From Streptomyces djakartensis (GTDB lineage Bacteria > Actinomycetota > Actinomycetes > Streptomycetales > Streptomycetaceae): a DNA stretch of 64,000 nt. Positions 1-8,013 of this stretch are shown one piece after another. Position 1 is the stretch's first letter; each line of letters opens with the position of its first letter. The position numbers and the translations under genes are program-made. Below the pieces are notes generated by a model, which worked only from the letters and a program-made list of their open reading frames with translations, was not told the origin of the DNA and searched no databases. The stretch is taken from the NCBI RefSeq assembly GCF_014651075.1, contig NZ_BMWE01000003.1, positions 186,001 to 250,000 on the forward strand, read 5' to 3'.

Positions 1-1
1 C

Positions 2-898
2 AAGGTGCTGCAGACGCCGCGCGGGGCCGTGTACTGCGTCAGCCAGCGGGCCGAGCACATCTGGGAGGGCGTCTCCTCGGCGACGACCCGCTCCCGGCCG
101 ATCATCAACACCCGCGACGAGCCGCACGCGGACGCCGAGCGCTACCGCCGCCTGCACGTCATCGTGGGCGACTCCAACATGTCCGAGACGACCATGCTGC
201 TCAAGGTCGGCGCCACCGACCTGGTGCTGCGCATGATCGAGGCGGGCACGGTGATGCGGGATCTCACCCTGGAGAACCCCATCCGGGCCATCCGCGAGGT
301 CAGTCACGACATCACCGGGCGGCGGAAGGTCCGCCTGGCCAGCGGCCGGGAGGCCTCCGCGCTGGAGGTGCAGCGCGAGTACTACGAGAAGGCCCTGGAC
401 TTCTGCGAGCGCCGCGGCATCCGCACCGGAACCGTAGAGCGCGTGCTTGAGCTGTGGGGCCGGACGCTGGAGGCGATCGAGACCGAGGACCTCGACCGCA
501 TCGGCACCGAGATCGACTGGGTCATGAAGTACAAGCTCATCGAGCGGTACCGCAGCAAGAACAACATGACCATGTCGCATCCGCGGGTCGCGCAGATAGA
601 CCTCGCGTACCACGACATCCACCGGCGTCGTGGCCTGTACTACCTGCTGGAGAAGAAGGGGCAGGCGGCGCGCGTCTGCAACGACCTGAAGATCTTCGAG
701 GGCAAGTCCGTCCCGCCGCAGACCACTCGGGCCCGGCTGCGCGGCGACTTCATCCGGCGCGCCCAGGAACAGCGCCGCGACTTCACGGTCGACTGGGTCC
801 ACCTCAAGCTGAACGACCAGGCCCAGCGCACCGTGTTGTGCAAGGACCCGTTCCGTTCCGTCGACGACCGGGTGGAGAAGCTCATCGCCGGAATGTGA
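2..898 (+). CDS. pafA: Pup--protein ligase PafA, C-terminal part (5' end outside window)
   Basis: About 298 C-terminal residues of the ligase that joins the deamidated or Glu-ended C-terminus of the ubiquitin-like protein Pup to lysines of target proteins. The reading frame is open to the left edge, so the true start is upstream; the family is usually about 450 residues. The carboxylate-amine ligase fold is recognisable from segments such as [19 protein letters not shown] and the conserved C-terminal stretch ending KLIAGM. It is followed by a hairpin at 937-965, then two FKBP genes and pafB/pafC. In mycobacteria pafA, pafB and pafC are directly adjacent, which supports the identity; the FKBP pair is an insertion relative to that order. 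Confidence 0.95.
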   Translation, partial: KVLQTPRGAVYCVSQRAEHIWEGVSSATTRSRPIINTRDEPHADAERYRRLHVIVGDSNMSETTMLLKVGATDLVLRMIEAGTVMRDLTLENPIRAIREVSHDITGRRKVRLASGREASALEVQREYYEKALDFCERRGIRTGTVERVLELWGRTLEAIETEDLDRIGTEIDWVMKYKLIERYRSKNNMTMSHPRVAQIDLAYHDIHRRRGLYYLLEKKGQAARVCNDLKIFEGKSVPPQTTRARLRGDFIRRAQEQRRDFTVDWVHLKLNDQAQRTVLCKDPFRSVDDRVEKLIAGM

Positions 899-936
899 GG
901 AATCGCGCCGGAGAGGAAATCGCCGGAACGCCACAC

Positions 937-965
937 GGGCGCCGTACGTTACAAGTACGGCGCCC
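937..965 (+). terminator. Hairpin terminator after pafA
   Basis: Perfect 11-bp inverted repeat (arms 937-947 and 955-965, 7-nt loop) 39 nt after the pafA stop. There is no strong U tract, as is usual for Streptomyces terminators. It separates pafA from the FKBP genes. Confidence 0.7.
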
Positions 966-1027
966 TGCTCACGCCGTAGAGTTGCGCGCACGCCATCAGA
1001 AGATCGACTGATTACGAGGCCCCCACA

Positions 1028-2029
1028 GTGCGCCGACGCTCACTTCTCATCGCCGTTCCCGCAGGACTGGCCACGCTCGCCGCATGCGGTGACGAAAAGT
1101 CCGACTCGAGCAAGGCCAGCGACAGCCCGTCGCCCTCGGCGTCCGCTCCCGCCTCGGCCCCGCCGCCGAAGATCGTGGACGGTCCGCTGCCGGCGGTCAC
1201 CGCGGGCACCGGGTTCGACGAGAAGCCGACGGTGGCCAAGGGCAGCGGCGAGCCGTCGAAGCAGCTGGCGGTGAAGACGCTGATCGCGGGCAGCGGCAAG
1301 GCCGTCGCGGAGAACGACTTCGTCGTGGCGAACTACCTGGGCCAGGTCTGGAACACCGCCAAGGTCTTCGACAACTCCTACGACCGCAAGGCCCGTCTGG
1401 CCATCCAGCTCTCCCAGGGGCGGATCATCGACGGCTGGCGGTACGCGCTGGCCGGCAAGAAGGCCGGCAGCCGTGTCGAGATGGCCGTCCCGCCCACCTG
1501 GGGATACGGCTCGCAGGGCAACCCGCAGGCGGGCATCAAGGGCACCGACACCCTGGTCTTCGTCGTCGACGTGCAGGACACCTTCAACGCCACGAGCTCC
1601 GCCAAGGGCGAGGAGGTTCCCCAGGAGGACGCGGACCTGCCCAAGGTGGGAACCAACACCGACGGCAAGGCGCCCTCCATCGAGGTGCCCAAGGCCTCCG
1701 CCCCGAAGAAGCTCGTCGCCGAGTACGTCCTGGAGGGCGACGGCGAGAAGGTCGCCGCCGAGGACAGCGTCCTCGTGCAGTACAAGGGTGTGCTGTGGGA
1801 CGGCGGCAAGGAGTTCGACTCGTCGTACGCCAACAAGCAGCTGGTGTCGTTCTCGCTCCAGCAGGTCGTCAAGGGCTGGGCGCAGGGCCTGACCGGCAAG
1901 AAGGTCGGCAGCCGGGTCCTCATCGTGATCCCGCCGAAGCTGGGCTACGGGGACAACCCGCCGCAGGGCAGCGGTATCAAGAAGGACTCCACGCTGGTCT
2001 TTTCGGTGGACATCCTCGCGAAGCTGTGA
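1028..2029 (+). CDS. FKBP-type peptidyl-prolyl cis-trans isomerase lipoprotein, two FKBP domains
   Basis: A 333-residue surface lipoprotein. The N-terminus RRRSLLIAVPAGLATLAAC is a lipoprotein signal with lipobox LAAC and acylated Cys20. A Ser/Pro/Ala-rich linker follows, then two FKBP domains at about residues 85-180 and 225-333. Each carries the family pattern of 'F-D-(N/S)-S-Y', 'G-W', 'G-K-K-x-G-S-R' and 'P-P-x-x-x-G-Y-G'. The GTG start at 1028 is chosen because it begins the lipoprotein signal directly. It probably speeds proline isomerisation in exported proteins at the cell surface. A second, cytosolic FKBP gene lies 61 nt downstream with no terminator between them, so the two are likely co-transcribed. 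Confidence 0.9.
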   Translation: MRRRSLLIAVPAGLATLAACGDEKSDSSKASDSPSPSASAPASAPPPKIVDGPLPAVTAGTGFDEKPTVAKGSGEPSKQLAVKTLIAGSGKAVAENDFVVANYLGQVWNTAKVFDNSYDRKARLAIQLSQGRIIDGWRYALAGKKAGSRVEMAVPPTWGYGSQGNPQAGIKGTDTLVFVVDVQDTFNATSSAKGEEVPQEDADLPKVGTNTDGKAPSIEVPKASAPKKLVAEYVLEGDGEKVAAEDSVLVQYKGVLWDGGKEFDSSYANKQLVSFSLQQVVKGWAQGLTGKKVGSRVLIVIPPKLGYGDNPPQGSGIKKDSTLVFSVDILAKL

Positions 2030-2090
2030 CGCGCGTGGGATGTAAGACTGTGCGTGTTCGCCTTTTCGCAGACAAGCAGGAGCATCAGAC

Positions 2091-2462
2091 GTGAGCATCG
2101 ACAAGCCCGAGATCGACTTCCCGGGCGGCGAGCCCCCGGCGGACCTCGAGATCAAGGACATCTGGGAAGGCGACGGCCCGGTCGCGCAGGCCGGTCAGAC
2201 CGTCACCGTGCACTACGTGGGTGTCGCCTTCAGCACGGGCGAGGAGTTCGACGCCAGCTGGAACCGCGGCACCCCCTTCCGCTTCCCGCTGGGCGGCGGC
2301 CGGGTCATCAAGGGCTGGGACCAGGGCGTGCAGGGCATGAAGGTCGGCGGCCGCCGCCAGCTGACCATCCCCGCCCACCTCGCCTACGGCAACCAGAGCC
2401 CGACCCCGGCGATCAAGCCCGGCGAGACGCTGATCTTCGTGGTCGACCTGCTCGGGGTCTGA
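2091..2462 (+). CDS. Cytosolic FKBP-type peptidyl-prolyl cis-trans isomerase
   Basis: A 123-residue single-domain FKBP with no signal peptide. Recognisable family elements are VTVHYVGVAFSTGEEFD, the 'F-x-L-G-x-G-x-V-I-K-G-W-D-x-G' core around residues 64-80, and the C-terminal TLIFVVDLLGV strand. It catalyses cis-trans isomerisation of peptidyl-prolyl bonds and by family is the FK506-binding type. It follows the lipoprotein FKBP in the same direction and is closed off by a strong hairpin at 2490-2517, so the two FKBP genes form their own transcription unit between pafA and pafB. ATG start with CAGGAG 12 nt upstream. Confidence 0.93.
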   Translation: MSIDKPEIDFPGGEPPADLEIKDIWEGDGPVAQAGQTVTVHYVGVAFSTGEEFDASWNRGTPFRFPLGGGRVIKGWDQGVQGMKVGGRRQLTIPAHLAYGNQSPTPAIKPGETLIFVVDLLGV

Positions 2463-2489
2463 GCAAGGTCCGACAGACTCGATCACGTG

Positions 2490-2517
2490 GGGCCCACGCC
2501 TGTTCGGGCGTGGGCCC
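2490..2517 (+). terminator. Hairpin terminator after the FKBP pair
   Basis: Perfect 11-bp inverted repeat (2490-2500 and 2507-2517) with a 6-nt loop, located 27 nt after the FKBP stop and upstream of pafB. Confidence 0.8.
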
Positions 2518-2589
2518 TCGGCTTTGCGGTGCCCCCGCGGGGCGGTACGGTCGTCGTCGTAAAGCACCATAGGGAGGCGAAGGGCGTCG

Positions 2590-3567
2590 ATGGCCATTGC
2601 CAAGGCCGAGCGGCTGATGAACCTGGCGCTGTGTCTGCTCGGGACGCGACGTCCGCTCAGCAAGCGTGAGCTGCGCGACTCCATCGAGGCCTACGTCGAG
2701 GCCTTCGGTCCGGGCAACGGCGCGACCGGCAACGACGACTCCTTCAACCGCATGTTCGAGCGCGACAAGGACGACCTGCGCGAACTCGGACTCGTCATCG
2801 AGACCGTGGAGAGCCTCGAGGGCGAGATCGGCTATCTGGCCCGCCGCGACAGCAACCGCCTGCCGCCCATCACCCTGGACGCCGAGGAGGCCGCCGCGCT
2901 CGGGCTCGCCGCCAAGGTGTGGCAGCAGGCCCGCCTCGCCGGCGCGGCCAGCGGCGCCCTGCAGAAGCTGCGCGCCGCCGGACTCCCCGAGGACGTCGAC
3001 CCGTACGGGCCGCACGGCGCGCTGGAGCCTCGCATCCCCGTGCACGAGGCGGCGTTCGAACCGCTGATGCTCGCCTGCCGGGACCGCCGGCCGGTCGTGT
3101 TCGACTACCGCAAGGCCACCGCCGCCCGGCCCGAGCAGCGGCACGTGGAGCCGTGGGCGCTGGAGTGCTGGCGGGGCCACTGGTACCTGGCGGGGTGGGA
3201 CCGCGACCGCGGCGCCGAGCGGGTCTTCCGGCTCTCCAGGATCACCGGCAAGGTCCGTTCCCGCGGCGGCCGGTACACGGCCCCCGTGCCGGACGTGGTC
3301 ACGGTCCGTGAGACCGTCGCGAGCTGGGCCGGAGAGATCGCGGACCGCTCGGCACGGATCCGGCTCAGGTCGGACGCGGGGTACCCCCTTCGGGCGAAGG
3401 CCACCTCGGTGCGGGAACTGGGGGACGGCTGGGACGAGTTGGAGATTCCGTACGGCCACGGGCTGGACGCCTGGCTGGTCGAGTTCGGGCCGGACGTGGT
3501 CGTCCTGGAGCCCGCTGAGCTGCGGGCCGACGTGGTGGACCGCCTGCGGGCCGTGGCCAAGGGCTGA
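2590..3567 (+). CDS. pafB: WYL-domain transcriptional regulator PafB
   Basis: A 325-residue regulator. The N-terminal winged helix-turn-helix (about 1-75, beginning AIAKAERLMNLALCLLG) is followed by a WYL ligand-sensing domain from about residue 150, with 'V-x-F-D-Y-R-K' and 'G-H-W-Y-L-A-G-W-D'. In mycobacteria PafB and PafC form a heterodimer that activates the LexA-independent DNA-damage response by binding RNA polymerase at RecA-NDp promoters. pafC follows 19 nt downstream. Despite the name there is no evidence of a proteasomal enzymatic role. A candidate target promoter of this class is present upstream of helY at 7981-8003. Confidence 0.92.
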   Translation: MAIAKAERLMNLALCLLGTRRPLSKRELRDSIEAYVEAFGPGNGATGNDDSFNRMFERDKDDLRELGLVIETVESLEGEIGYLARRDSNRLPPITLDAEEAAALGLAAKVWQQARLAGAASGALQKLRAAGLPEDVDPYGPHGALEPRIPVHEAAFEPLMLACRDRRPVVFDYRKATAARPEQRHVEPWALECWRGHWYLAGWDRDRGAERVFRLSRITGKVRSRGGRYTAPVPDVVTVRETVASWAGEIADRSARIRLRSDAGYPLRAKATSVRELGDGWDELEIPYGHGLDAWLVEFGPDVVVLEPAELRADVVDRLRAVAKG

Positions 3568-3586
3568 GGGGGAGCGGAGCAATACA

Positions 3587-4660
3587 GTGGCAGGCAAACC
3601 GGTCAGGCCCGTGAACGCCATCGACCAGACCCGGCGGATGCTCTCCCTGGTGACATATCTGAGAGAGCGCCCCGGGGCGCGGGTCGAGGACGTCGCGCGC
3701 GCCTTCGGCATCACCGAGGACGAGCTGGTCTCCGACCTCGACGTGCTGCCCATGTGCGGCACCAGCTTCCGCGGCGGCGACCTGCTCGACATCGACACCG
3801 ACGGCGAGCGCATCTGGTGGCACAACCCGGCCGCCCTCGCCGCGGAAGCGGCCGAGCCGCTCAGACTCGCCGCCGACGAGGCGACCGCCCTGCTCGTCGC
3901 CGCCCGGGCCGTGGCCACGCTGCCCGGGCTGCGGGAGAGCGACCGGCAGGCACTCCTGCGGGCGACGGCCAAGGTGGAGACCGCGGCCGGCGAGGCGGCG
4001 GGTGCCTCTTCGCGGCTGTCGGTGACCTTCGAGTCCGAGGGCGGCGTCTTCGCGGACGTCGACCGGGCGATCGCCGAGCGCCGCCGTCTGTGGATCCGCT
4101 ACTACTCGCCCGCGCGCGACGAGGTCACCGAGCGGGAGATCGACCCGATCCGCCTGGTCAGCGTCGGGCACACCTACGTCGAGGCCTGGTGCCGCCGCTC
4201 GGAGGCGCGCCGCACGTTCCGCCTCGACCGGGTCGCCGAGATCAGGATCCTGGACGAGCCGTCGGCGCCGCCGGAGATCGAGCTGCGGGATCTGTCGGAA
4301 GGACTGGTGCAGCCCGCGGCCGAGGACCCGGAAGTGGTGGTCGAGGTCGGACCCGGCGGCCGCTGGGTCGCCGAGTACTACCCGCACGACAGTGCGGATG
4401 AACTCGCGGACGGCGGGCTGCGTATCACTCTGCGGACCCCCGACCCGGCGTCGCTGCGGCGTCTTGCGCTGCGGCTCGGGCGTGACGGCCGTATCGTGTC
4501 GCCGCCCGAGCTGGCCGACAGCGCCCGGCAGGCAGCCCGTGAGGCACTCGCGGCGTACGACGGGTTGGAGTCGGTGGGCGACAGGGTGGAGGCGGCCGGG
4601 GCGCAGGCGCCGAGTCCGGCGCACACCATTGCGGCCGGGCCGGACGGCGGGCGTGCGTGA
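3587..4660 (+). CDS. pafC: WYL-domain transcriptional regulator PafC
   Basis: A 357-residue paralogue and expected partner of PafB. The helix-turn-helix region (about 10-70, AIDQTRRMLSLVTYLRERPG) precedes a WYL domain with 'L-W-I-R-Y-Y-S' and 'V-G-H-T-Y-V-E-A-W-C'. The C-terminal extension is Ala-rich. The GTG at 3587 lies 10-14 nt after GGAGC, shortly after the pafB stop, and aligns with the family N-terminus; longer in-frame extension overlaps pafB coding sequence and was rejected. Co-transcribed with pafB. Confidence 0.92.
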   Translation: MAGKPVRPVNAIDQTRRMLSLVTYLRERPGARVEDVARAFGITEDELVSDLDVLPMCGTSFRGGDLLDIDTDGERIWWHNPAALAAEAAEPLRLAADEATALLVAARAVATLPGLRESDRQALLRATAKVETAAGEAAGASSRLSVTFESEGGVFADVDRAIAERRRLWIRYYSPARDEVTEREIDPIRLVSVGHTYVEAWCRRSEARRTFRLDRVAEIRILDEPSAPPEIELRDLSEGLVQPAAEDPEVVVEVGPGGRWVAEYYPHDSADELADGGLRITLRTPDPASLRRLALRLGRDGRIVSPPELADSARQAAREALAAYDGLESVGDRVEAAGAQAPSPAHTIAAGPDGGRA

Positions 4661-4874
4661 GCCGTCTTGGCGTGCGGTGCGGTGGGGCAGGTGCGCACGG
4701 GAGCGCCCGCCTGTCCCGAAGGCGTACGGCCGCGGGCCGGCCCGGGCCGGTGCCGCCCTCGGGTCCCCCGGTCCGGCCGTCCCGGGCCGCGCGTGGGGGA
4801 CCGCGCGTCCGGCCGTGACCTGCCCGGACCTGGTGTCCCGGAGGCGAACCACCCGACGAAGAGGAGCGAGAGCT

Positions 4875-5168
4875 GTGAGCGAGTCGGCGACGTCCGGTGC
4901 GCGGGGCATGACGGCGGAGTCCGCGTTCGCCGGGATGAGAAGCGTGGCCCCGGTCGTGTTCCGGGCGGGCTGCCCGGACTGCCGCGAGCGGTTCGAGCTC
5001 ACCGCGGGCGCCCTGCGCCTCGCCATCGGCGCGACGAGCCGCACCACCTTCTACTCGTTCACCTGCCCGGAGTGCGGCGCGTCCGTGCGCAAGCCCGCGG
5101 GCGAGCGGATCGTGGAACTGCTCACCGTCGGCGGCGTGCGGACCCTGCGGCTGCACTCGGCCCTCTAG
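4875..5168 (+). CDS. Small zinc-ribbon-like protein of unknown function
   Basis: A 97-residue protein with two CxxC pairs, CPDC at 33-36 and CPEC at 64-67, which would make one zinc-binding ribbon. The 28-residue region between them and the C-terminal strand region (about 75-97) look folded, and the first 30 residues are low in structure. The GTG start at 4875 is preceded by GAGGAGCGAGA. It sits between pafC and the tat genes on the same strand. I do not recognise a named family. A role in nucleic-acid or protein binding would be a guess. Confidence 0.75.
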   Translation: MSESATSGARGMTAESAFAGMRSVAPVVFRAGCPDCRERFELTAGALRLAIGATSRTTFYSFTCPECGASVRKPAGERIVELLTVGGVRTLRLHSAL

Positions 5169-5213
5169 AGGGCCTGGCCGTTCCCCCCGCCAGGAGGGTC
5201 TAGGCTCGGCGTC

Positions 5214-5408
5214 ATGTTCTGGCCGATGTTCGCGATTGCTCTGGGGTTCGTGGGTCTCGCCGTGCTGGGGGTGCTCGCGGTACGGGTCTTCGTCGAGGCG
5301 CAGCGTCTGGGCAGGCAGGTCACGGACTCGGCACGGCGCATCAACCGGGCCGCCGAGGACCTGGAGCGGGCGGCGGAGAGCGCGGCCCGGTCCGTCGACG
5401 CCCTGTGA
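5214..5408 (+). CDS. Small single-pass membrane protein
   Basis: A 64-residue protein with one N-terminal membrane segment (about residues 3-27, FWPMFAIALGFVGLAVLGVL) followed by a charged amphipathic helix rich in Ala, Arg and Glu (about 32-62), which could form a coiled coil on the cytoplasmic side. The architecture resembles TatA/TatB, and it lies 259 nt before tatA, but it lacks the Phe-Gly hinge of TatA. I do not assign it to the Tat system. Unknown function. Confidence 0.7.
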   Translation: MFWPMFAIALGFVGLAVLGVLAVRVFVEAQRLGRQVTDSARRINRAAEDLERAAESAARSVDAL

Positions 5409-5577
5409 GTCGCCGGCCGTCGGCTGTGGGATGTGCTTTTGGGCTGGTTCGCCCTGTCACCGGTGCGGTTGGGACAGGTACGCTGCTGGTCGCGGCCCGG
5501 TTAACGAGGCACTGGCCGCGGACGGGAGTACGCACAGGGGATGCAGAGGGATTGCCTCACGTTCACCCCCGAGCGTT

Positions 5578-5627
5578 ACGATCGCTGTCGACACGATCGT
5601 TCGGACACATGTCCGACCGGTCGGACA
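5578..5627 (+). promoter_or_regulatory. Nested inverted repeats upstream of tatA
   Basis: Two adjacent structures lie in the 259-nt gap before tatA. ACGATCG (5578-5584) pairs with CGATCGT (5594-5600). Then come three alternating half-sites: TCGGACA (5601-5607), TGTCCGA (5610-5616) and TCGGACA (5621-5627). The last two form the perfect 18-bp palindrome TGTCCGACCGGTCGGACA at 5610-5627. The middle half-site could pair with either neighbour. Candidate operator or RNA switch; the regulator is unknown. Confidence 0.5.
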
Positions 5628-5667
5628 GCACCCCACCACAGCCGCCTCGGTGAGAAGGTAAAGACTT

Positions 5668-5952
5668 ATGTTCGGAAGGCTCGGAGCCCCCGAGATCATT
5701 CTCATCCTCGTCGTCATCATCCTGCTGTTCGGCGCGAAGAAGCTTCCGGACATGGCGCGGTCGCTCGGCAAGTCCGCCCGCATCCTCAAGAGCGAGGCCA
5801 AGGCGATGAAGGACGACGGCAAGTCGTCCACGACCCCGGCCGGTCCGCCCGACAACGACGAGCAGCCCGCGCAGCGCACCATCCAGGCCGCACCCGGTGA
5901 CGTGACCAGCTCCCGCCCGGTCAACGAGCCGAAGGACACGACCAAGCGCTGA
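5668..5952 (+). CDS. tatA: Sec-independent protein translocase protein TatA
   Basis: A 94-residue TatA. It has a short N-terminal membrane helix (about 8-22, [15 protein letters not shown]), the Phe-Gly hinge at FGAKKLPD, an amphipathic helix and a polar disordered tail. It oligomerises to form the export element of the twin-arginine translocase, which exports folded proteins carrying RR signal peptides. tatC follows 47 nt downstream. A tatB gene is not present here. The ATG at 5668 follows GAGAAGG. Confidence 0.96.
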   Translation: MFGRLGAPEIILILVVIILLFGAKKLPDMARSLGKSARILKSEAKAMKDDGKSSTTPAGPPDNDEQPAQRTIQAAPGDVTSSRPVNEPKDTTKR

Positions 5953-5999
5953 CGCAGGGCCGGTGACCTCCGGCCCGCCGCACGAGATGGGAACGTGGG

Positions 6000-6962
6000 T
6001 TGCTGAAGTCTGCCCGCAAGAAGGAGAAGGATCCCGAGGGGCGGATGCCCCTCGCGGAGCACCTTCGCGAGCTCCGCAACCGGCTCGCCAAGGCGATTTT
6101 GGCGATCGTCGTCGTCACGGTCTTCGCCGCCTTCTTCTACAACGACATCATCGACTTGATCACCAGGCCGATCCTCGACTCGGTCGGCTGTGACAAGACC
6201 TTCGCGGAACTGGCCAAGTCGCAGCCCGGCTCGAAGCCGTGCGCGCAGATCACCATCAACGGCCTGCTGACGCCCTTCACGCTGGCGCTGAAGGTGTCGC
6301 TGATGGCCGGTGTCGTGCTGGCCTCACCGGTCTGGCTCTACCAGCTCTGGGCCTTCGTCGCGCCCGGCCTGCACCGGCACGAGAAGAAGTACGCCTACGC
6401 CTTCGTCGGCACGGGCGCCCCGCTGTTCGTCGTGGGTGCCTACTTCGCGTACACCGTCCTTCCCACCACCGCGAAGGTGCTGCTCGACTTCACTCCGGTC
6501 GGCACGTCCAACCTCCTCCCGCTGGACGACCTGCTCGACCTGGTCATGCGGATGGTGCTCGTCTTCGGCCTCTCCTTCGAGCTGCCGTTGCTGCTGGTCA
6601 TGCTCAATCTCACCGGGGCGATCAGCGGCAAGCGCATGCTCGGCTGGTGGCGCGGCATGATCATGGGCATCACGGTCTTCGCGGCCATCGCCACACCCAG
6701 CACCGACCCGCTGACCATGCTGGCGCTCGCCGGGCCGATCTGGATCCTCTACTTCGGCGCCACGGCCGTCTCCCTGCTCAACGACCGTCGCCGCAGCCGC
6801 CGCGAGGCGCTGGGCCCCGCCGACGACGAGGCATCCGAGCTGGACCTCACCCCCGAGGACATCGGCGAGATCGAGCCCGTGACGACCGGCCGGGCCGCCC
6901 TGCCCGAGCAGGCGAGCGCGGACCGCTCGGACCGGGTCAACGGTTATGACGACGTGACCTGA
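6000..6962 (+). CDS. tatC: Sec-independent protein translocase protein TatC
   Basis: A 320-residue polytopic membrane protein with six predicted membrane segments. The N-terminal family signature MPLAEHLRELRNRL, which contributes to RR signal-peptide recognition, is at about residues 16-29. The C-terminal tail of about 60 residues is acidic and cytoplasmic. The start is taken as the TTG at 6000, because the residues after it (LKSARKKEKDPEGR) match the usual Streptomyces N-terminus. No ATG or GTG lies between it and MPLAEHL. It works with TatA, encoded just upstream. Confidence 0.95.
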   Translation: MLKSARKKEKDPEGRMPLAEHLRELRNRLAKAILAIVVVTVFAAFFYNDIIDLITRPILDSVGCDKTFAELAKSQPGSKPCAQITINGLLTPFTLALKVSLMAGVVLASPVWLYQLWAFVAPGLHRHEKKYAYAFVGTGAPLFVVGAYFAYTVLPTTAKVLLDFTPVGTSNLLPLDDLLDLVMRMVLVFGLSFELPLLLVMLNLTGAISGKRMLGWWRGMIMGITVFAAIATPSTDPLTMLALAGPIWILYFGATAVSLLNDRRRSRREALGPADDEASELDLTPEDIGEIEPVTTGRAALPEQASADRSDRVNGYDDVT

Positions 6963-6993
6963 AGATCGGCGGACAGCTCATAGGGTCACTCCC

Positions 6994-7884
6994 GTGACCA
7001 GCGAGATCACCCTCTTCGTCAACCCCACCGCGGGCCGCGGCCGGGGCGCCCGCGCGGCGCAGCCGGCCGCTTCGGCTTTGCGGGCGGCCGGCTTCTCGGT
7101 GCGTACCGTGCTCGGGGAGGACGCCGAGGACGCCCTCACCCGGGCCCGCGCGGCCGTCGCGGGCGGCACCGGCGCGCTGATAGCCGTCGGCGGCGACGGC
7201 ATGGCGGGCCTCGCCCTGCGCGCCGTCGCCGGGACCCGCACTCCGCTCGGTCTGGTCGCCGTCGGCACCGGCAACGACTTCGCCCGCGCCCTGGGCCTGC
7301 CCGTGCGCCAGCCGGCCGCGGCCGGACGTATGGTCGCCGACGCCCTCAAGTGCGGCCGGATCCGCGACATCGACCTCGGGCAGGTGGGCGACCGATGGTT
7401 CGGCACGGTCCTCGCCTCCGGCTTCGACTCGCGTGTCAGCGACCGGGGCAACCGCATGCGCCGGCCCGCCGGCCGCTTCAAGTACGACCTGGCGATGATC
7501 GCCGAACTGGCCGCGTTCCGGCCCGTCCCCTACCGGATCCGGCTCGACGACGGCGACGTCCGTGAGGTGGACGCGACCCTCGTGGCCGTCGGCAACGGCT
7601 CGTCGTACGGCGGCGGGATGCGGATCTGCCCCGGAGCCGACCTGACCGACGGGCTGTTCGACATCACCGTGGTCGGGGACTGCGACCGCAGGACGCTGCT
7701 GCGGGTGTTCCCACGGGTGTACCGGGGGACGCACGTCGAGCATCCGAAGGTGACCGTGCTGCGGGCCGCCCGGGTCGAGATCGCCGCCGATGGCATCACG
7801 GGGTACGCGGACGGGGAGCCGCTCGGCCCGCTGCCGCTGAGCGCGCGCTGTGTGCGCGGGGGCGTGCGGGTCGTCGGCCCCTGA
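6994..7884 (+). CDS. Diacylglycerol/lipid kinase family protein (DagK/YegS-like)
   Basis: A 296-residue member of the diacylglycerol kinase catalytic family. It has the N-terminal FVNPTAGRGRG phosphate-binding turn, the GGDGMAGLAL nucleotide motif and the GTGNDFAR motif. It is expected to phosphorylate a lipid diol such as diacylglycerol using ATP, at the membrane surface. It starts at GTG 6994, 31 nt after tatC, and is probably in the same transcript. The exact lipid substrate cannot be read from sequence, since the YegS/BmrU family also includes sphingosine-like kinases. Confidence 0.88.
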   Translation: MTSEITLFVNPTAGRGRGARAAQPAASALRAAGFSVRTVLGEDAEDALTRARAAVAGGTGALIAVGGDGMAGLALRAVAGTRTPLGLVAVGTGNDFARALGLPVRQPAAAGRMVADALKCGRIRDIDLGQVGDRWFGTVLASGFDSRVSDRGNRMRRPAGRFKYDLAMIAELAAFRPVPYRIRLDDGDVREVDATLVAVGNGSSYGGGMRICPGADLTDGLFDITVVGDCDRRTLLRVFPRVYRGTHVEHPKVTVLRAARVEIAADGITGYADGEPLGPLPLSARCVRGGVRVVGP

Positions 7885-7980
7885 GGCCCTGAGGCCCCGA
7901 GGTCCGTTGTCCCTGAGCTGCACCGATCCCGGCTTCTGAGGTTTGCCGCACAGAGACGGATCCGGATAATGATCGTCCTG

Positions 7981-8003
7981 TTGTCAGTGCGGCCCGGTAC
8001 GCT
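7981..8003 (+). promoter_or_regulatory. RecA-NDp-type (PafBC-dependent) promoter of helY
   Basis: TTGTCAGTG (7981-7989), an 8-nt spacer, then TACGCT (7998-8003). This matches the actinobacterial DNA-damage promoter pattern TTGTCRGTG-N8-TANNNT described for recA and used by PafBC in mycobacteria. Transcription would begin about 4 nt before the helY ATG at 8014, giving a nearly leaderless mRNA. Confidence 0.65.
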
Positions 8004-8013
8004 CGAAAGCACG

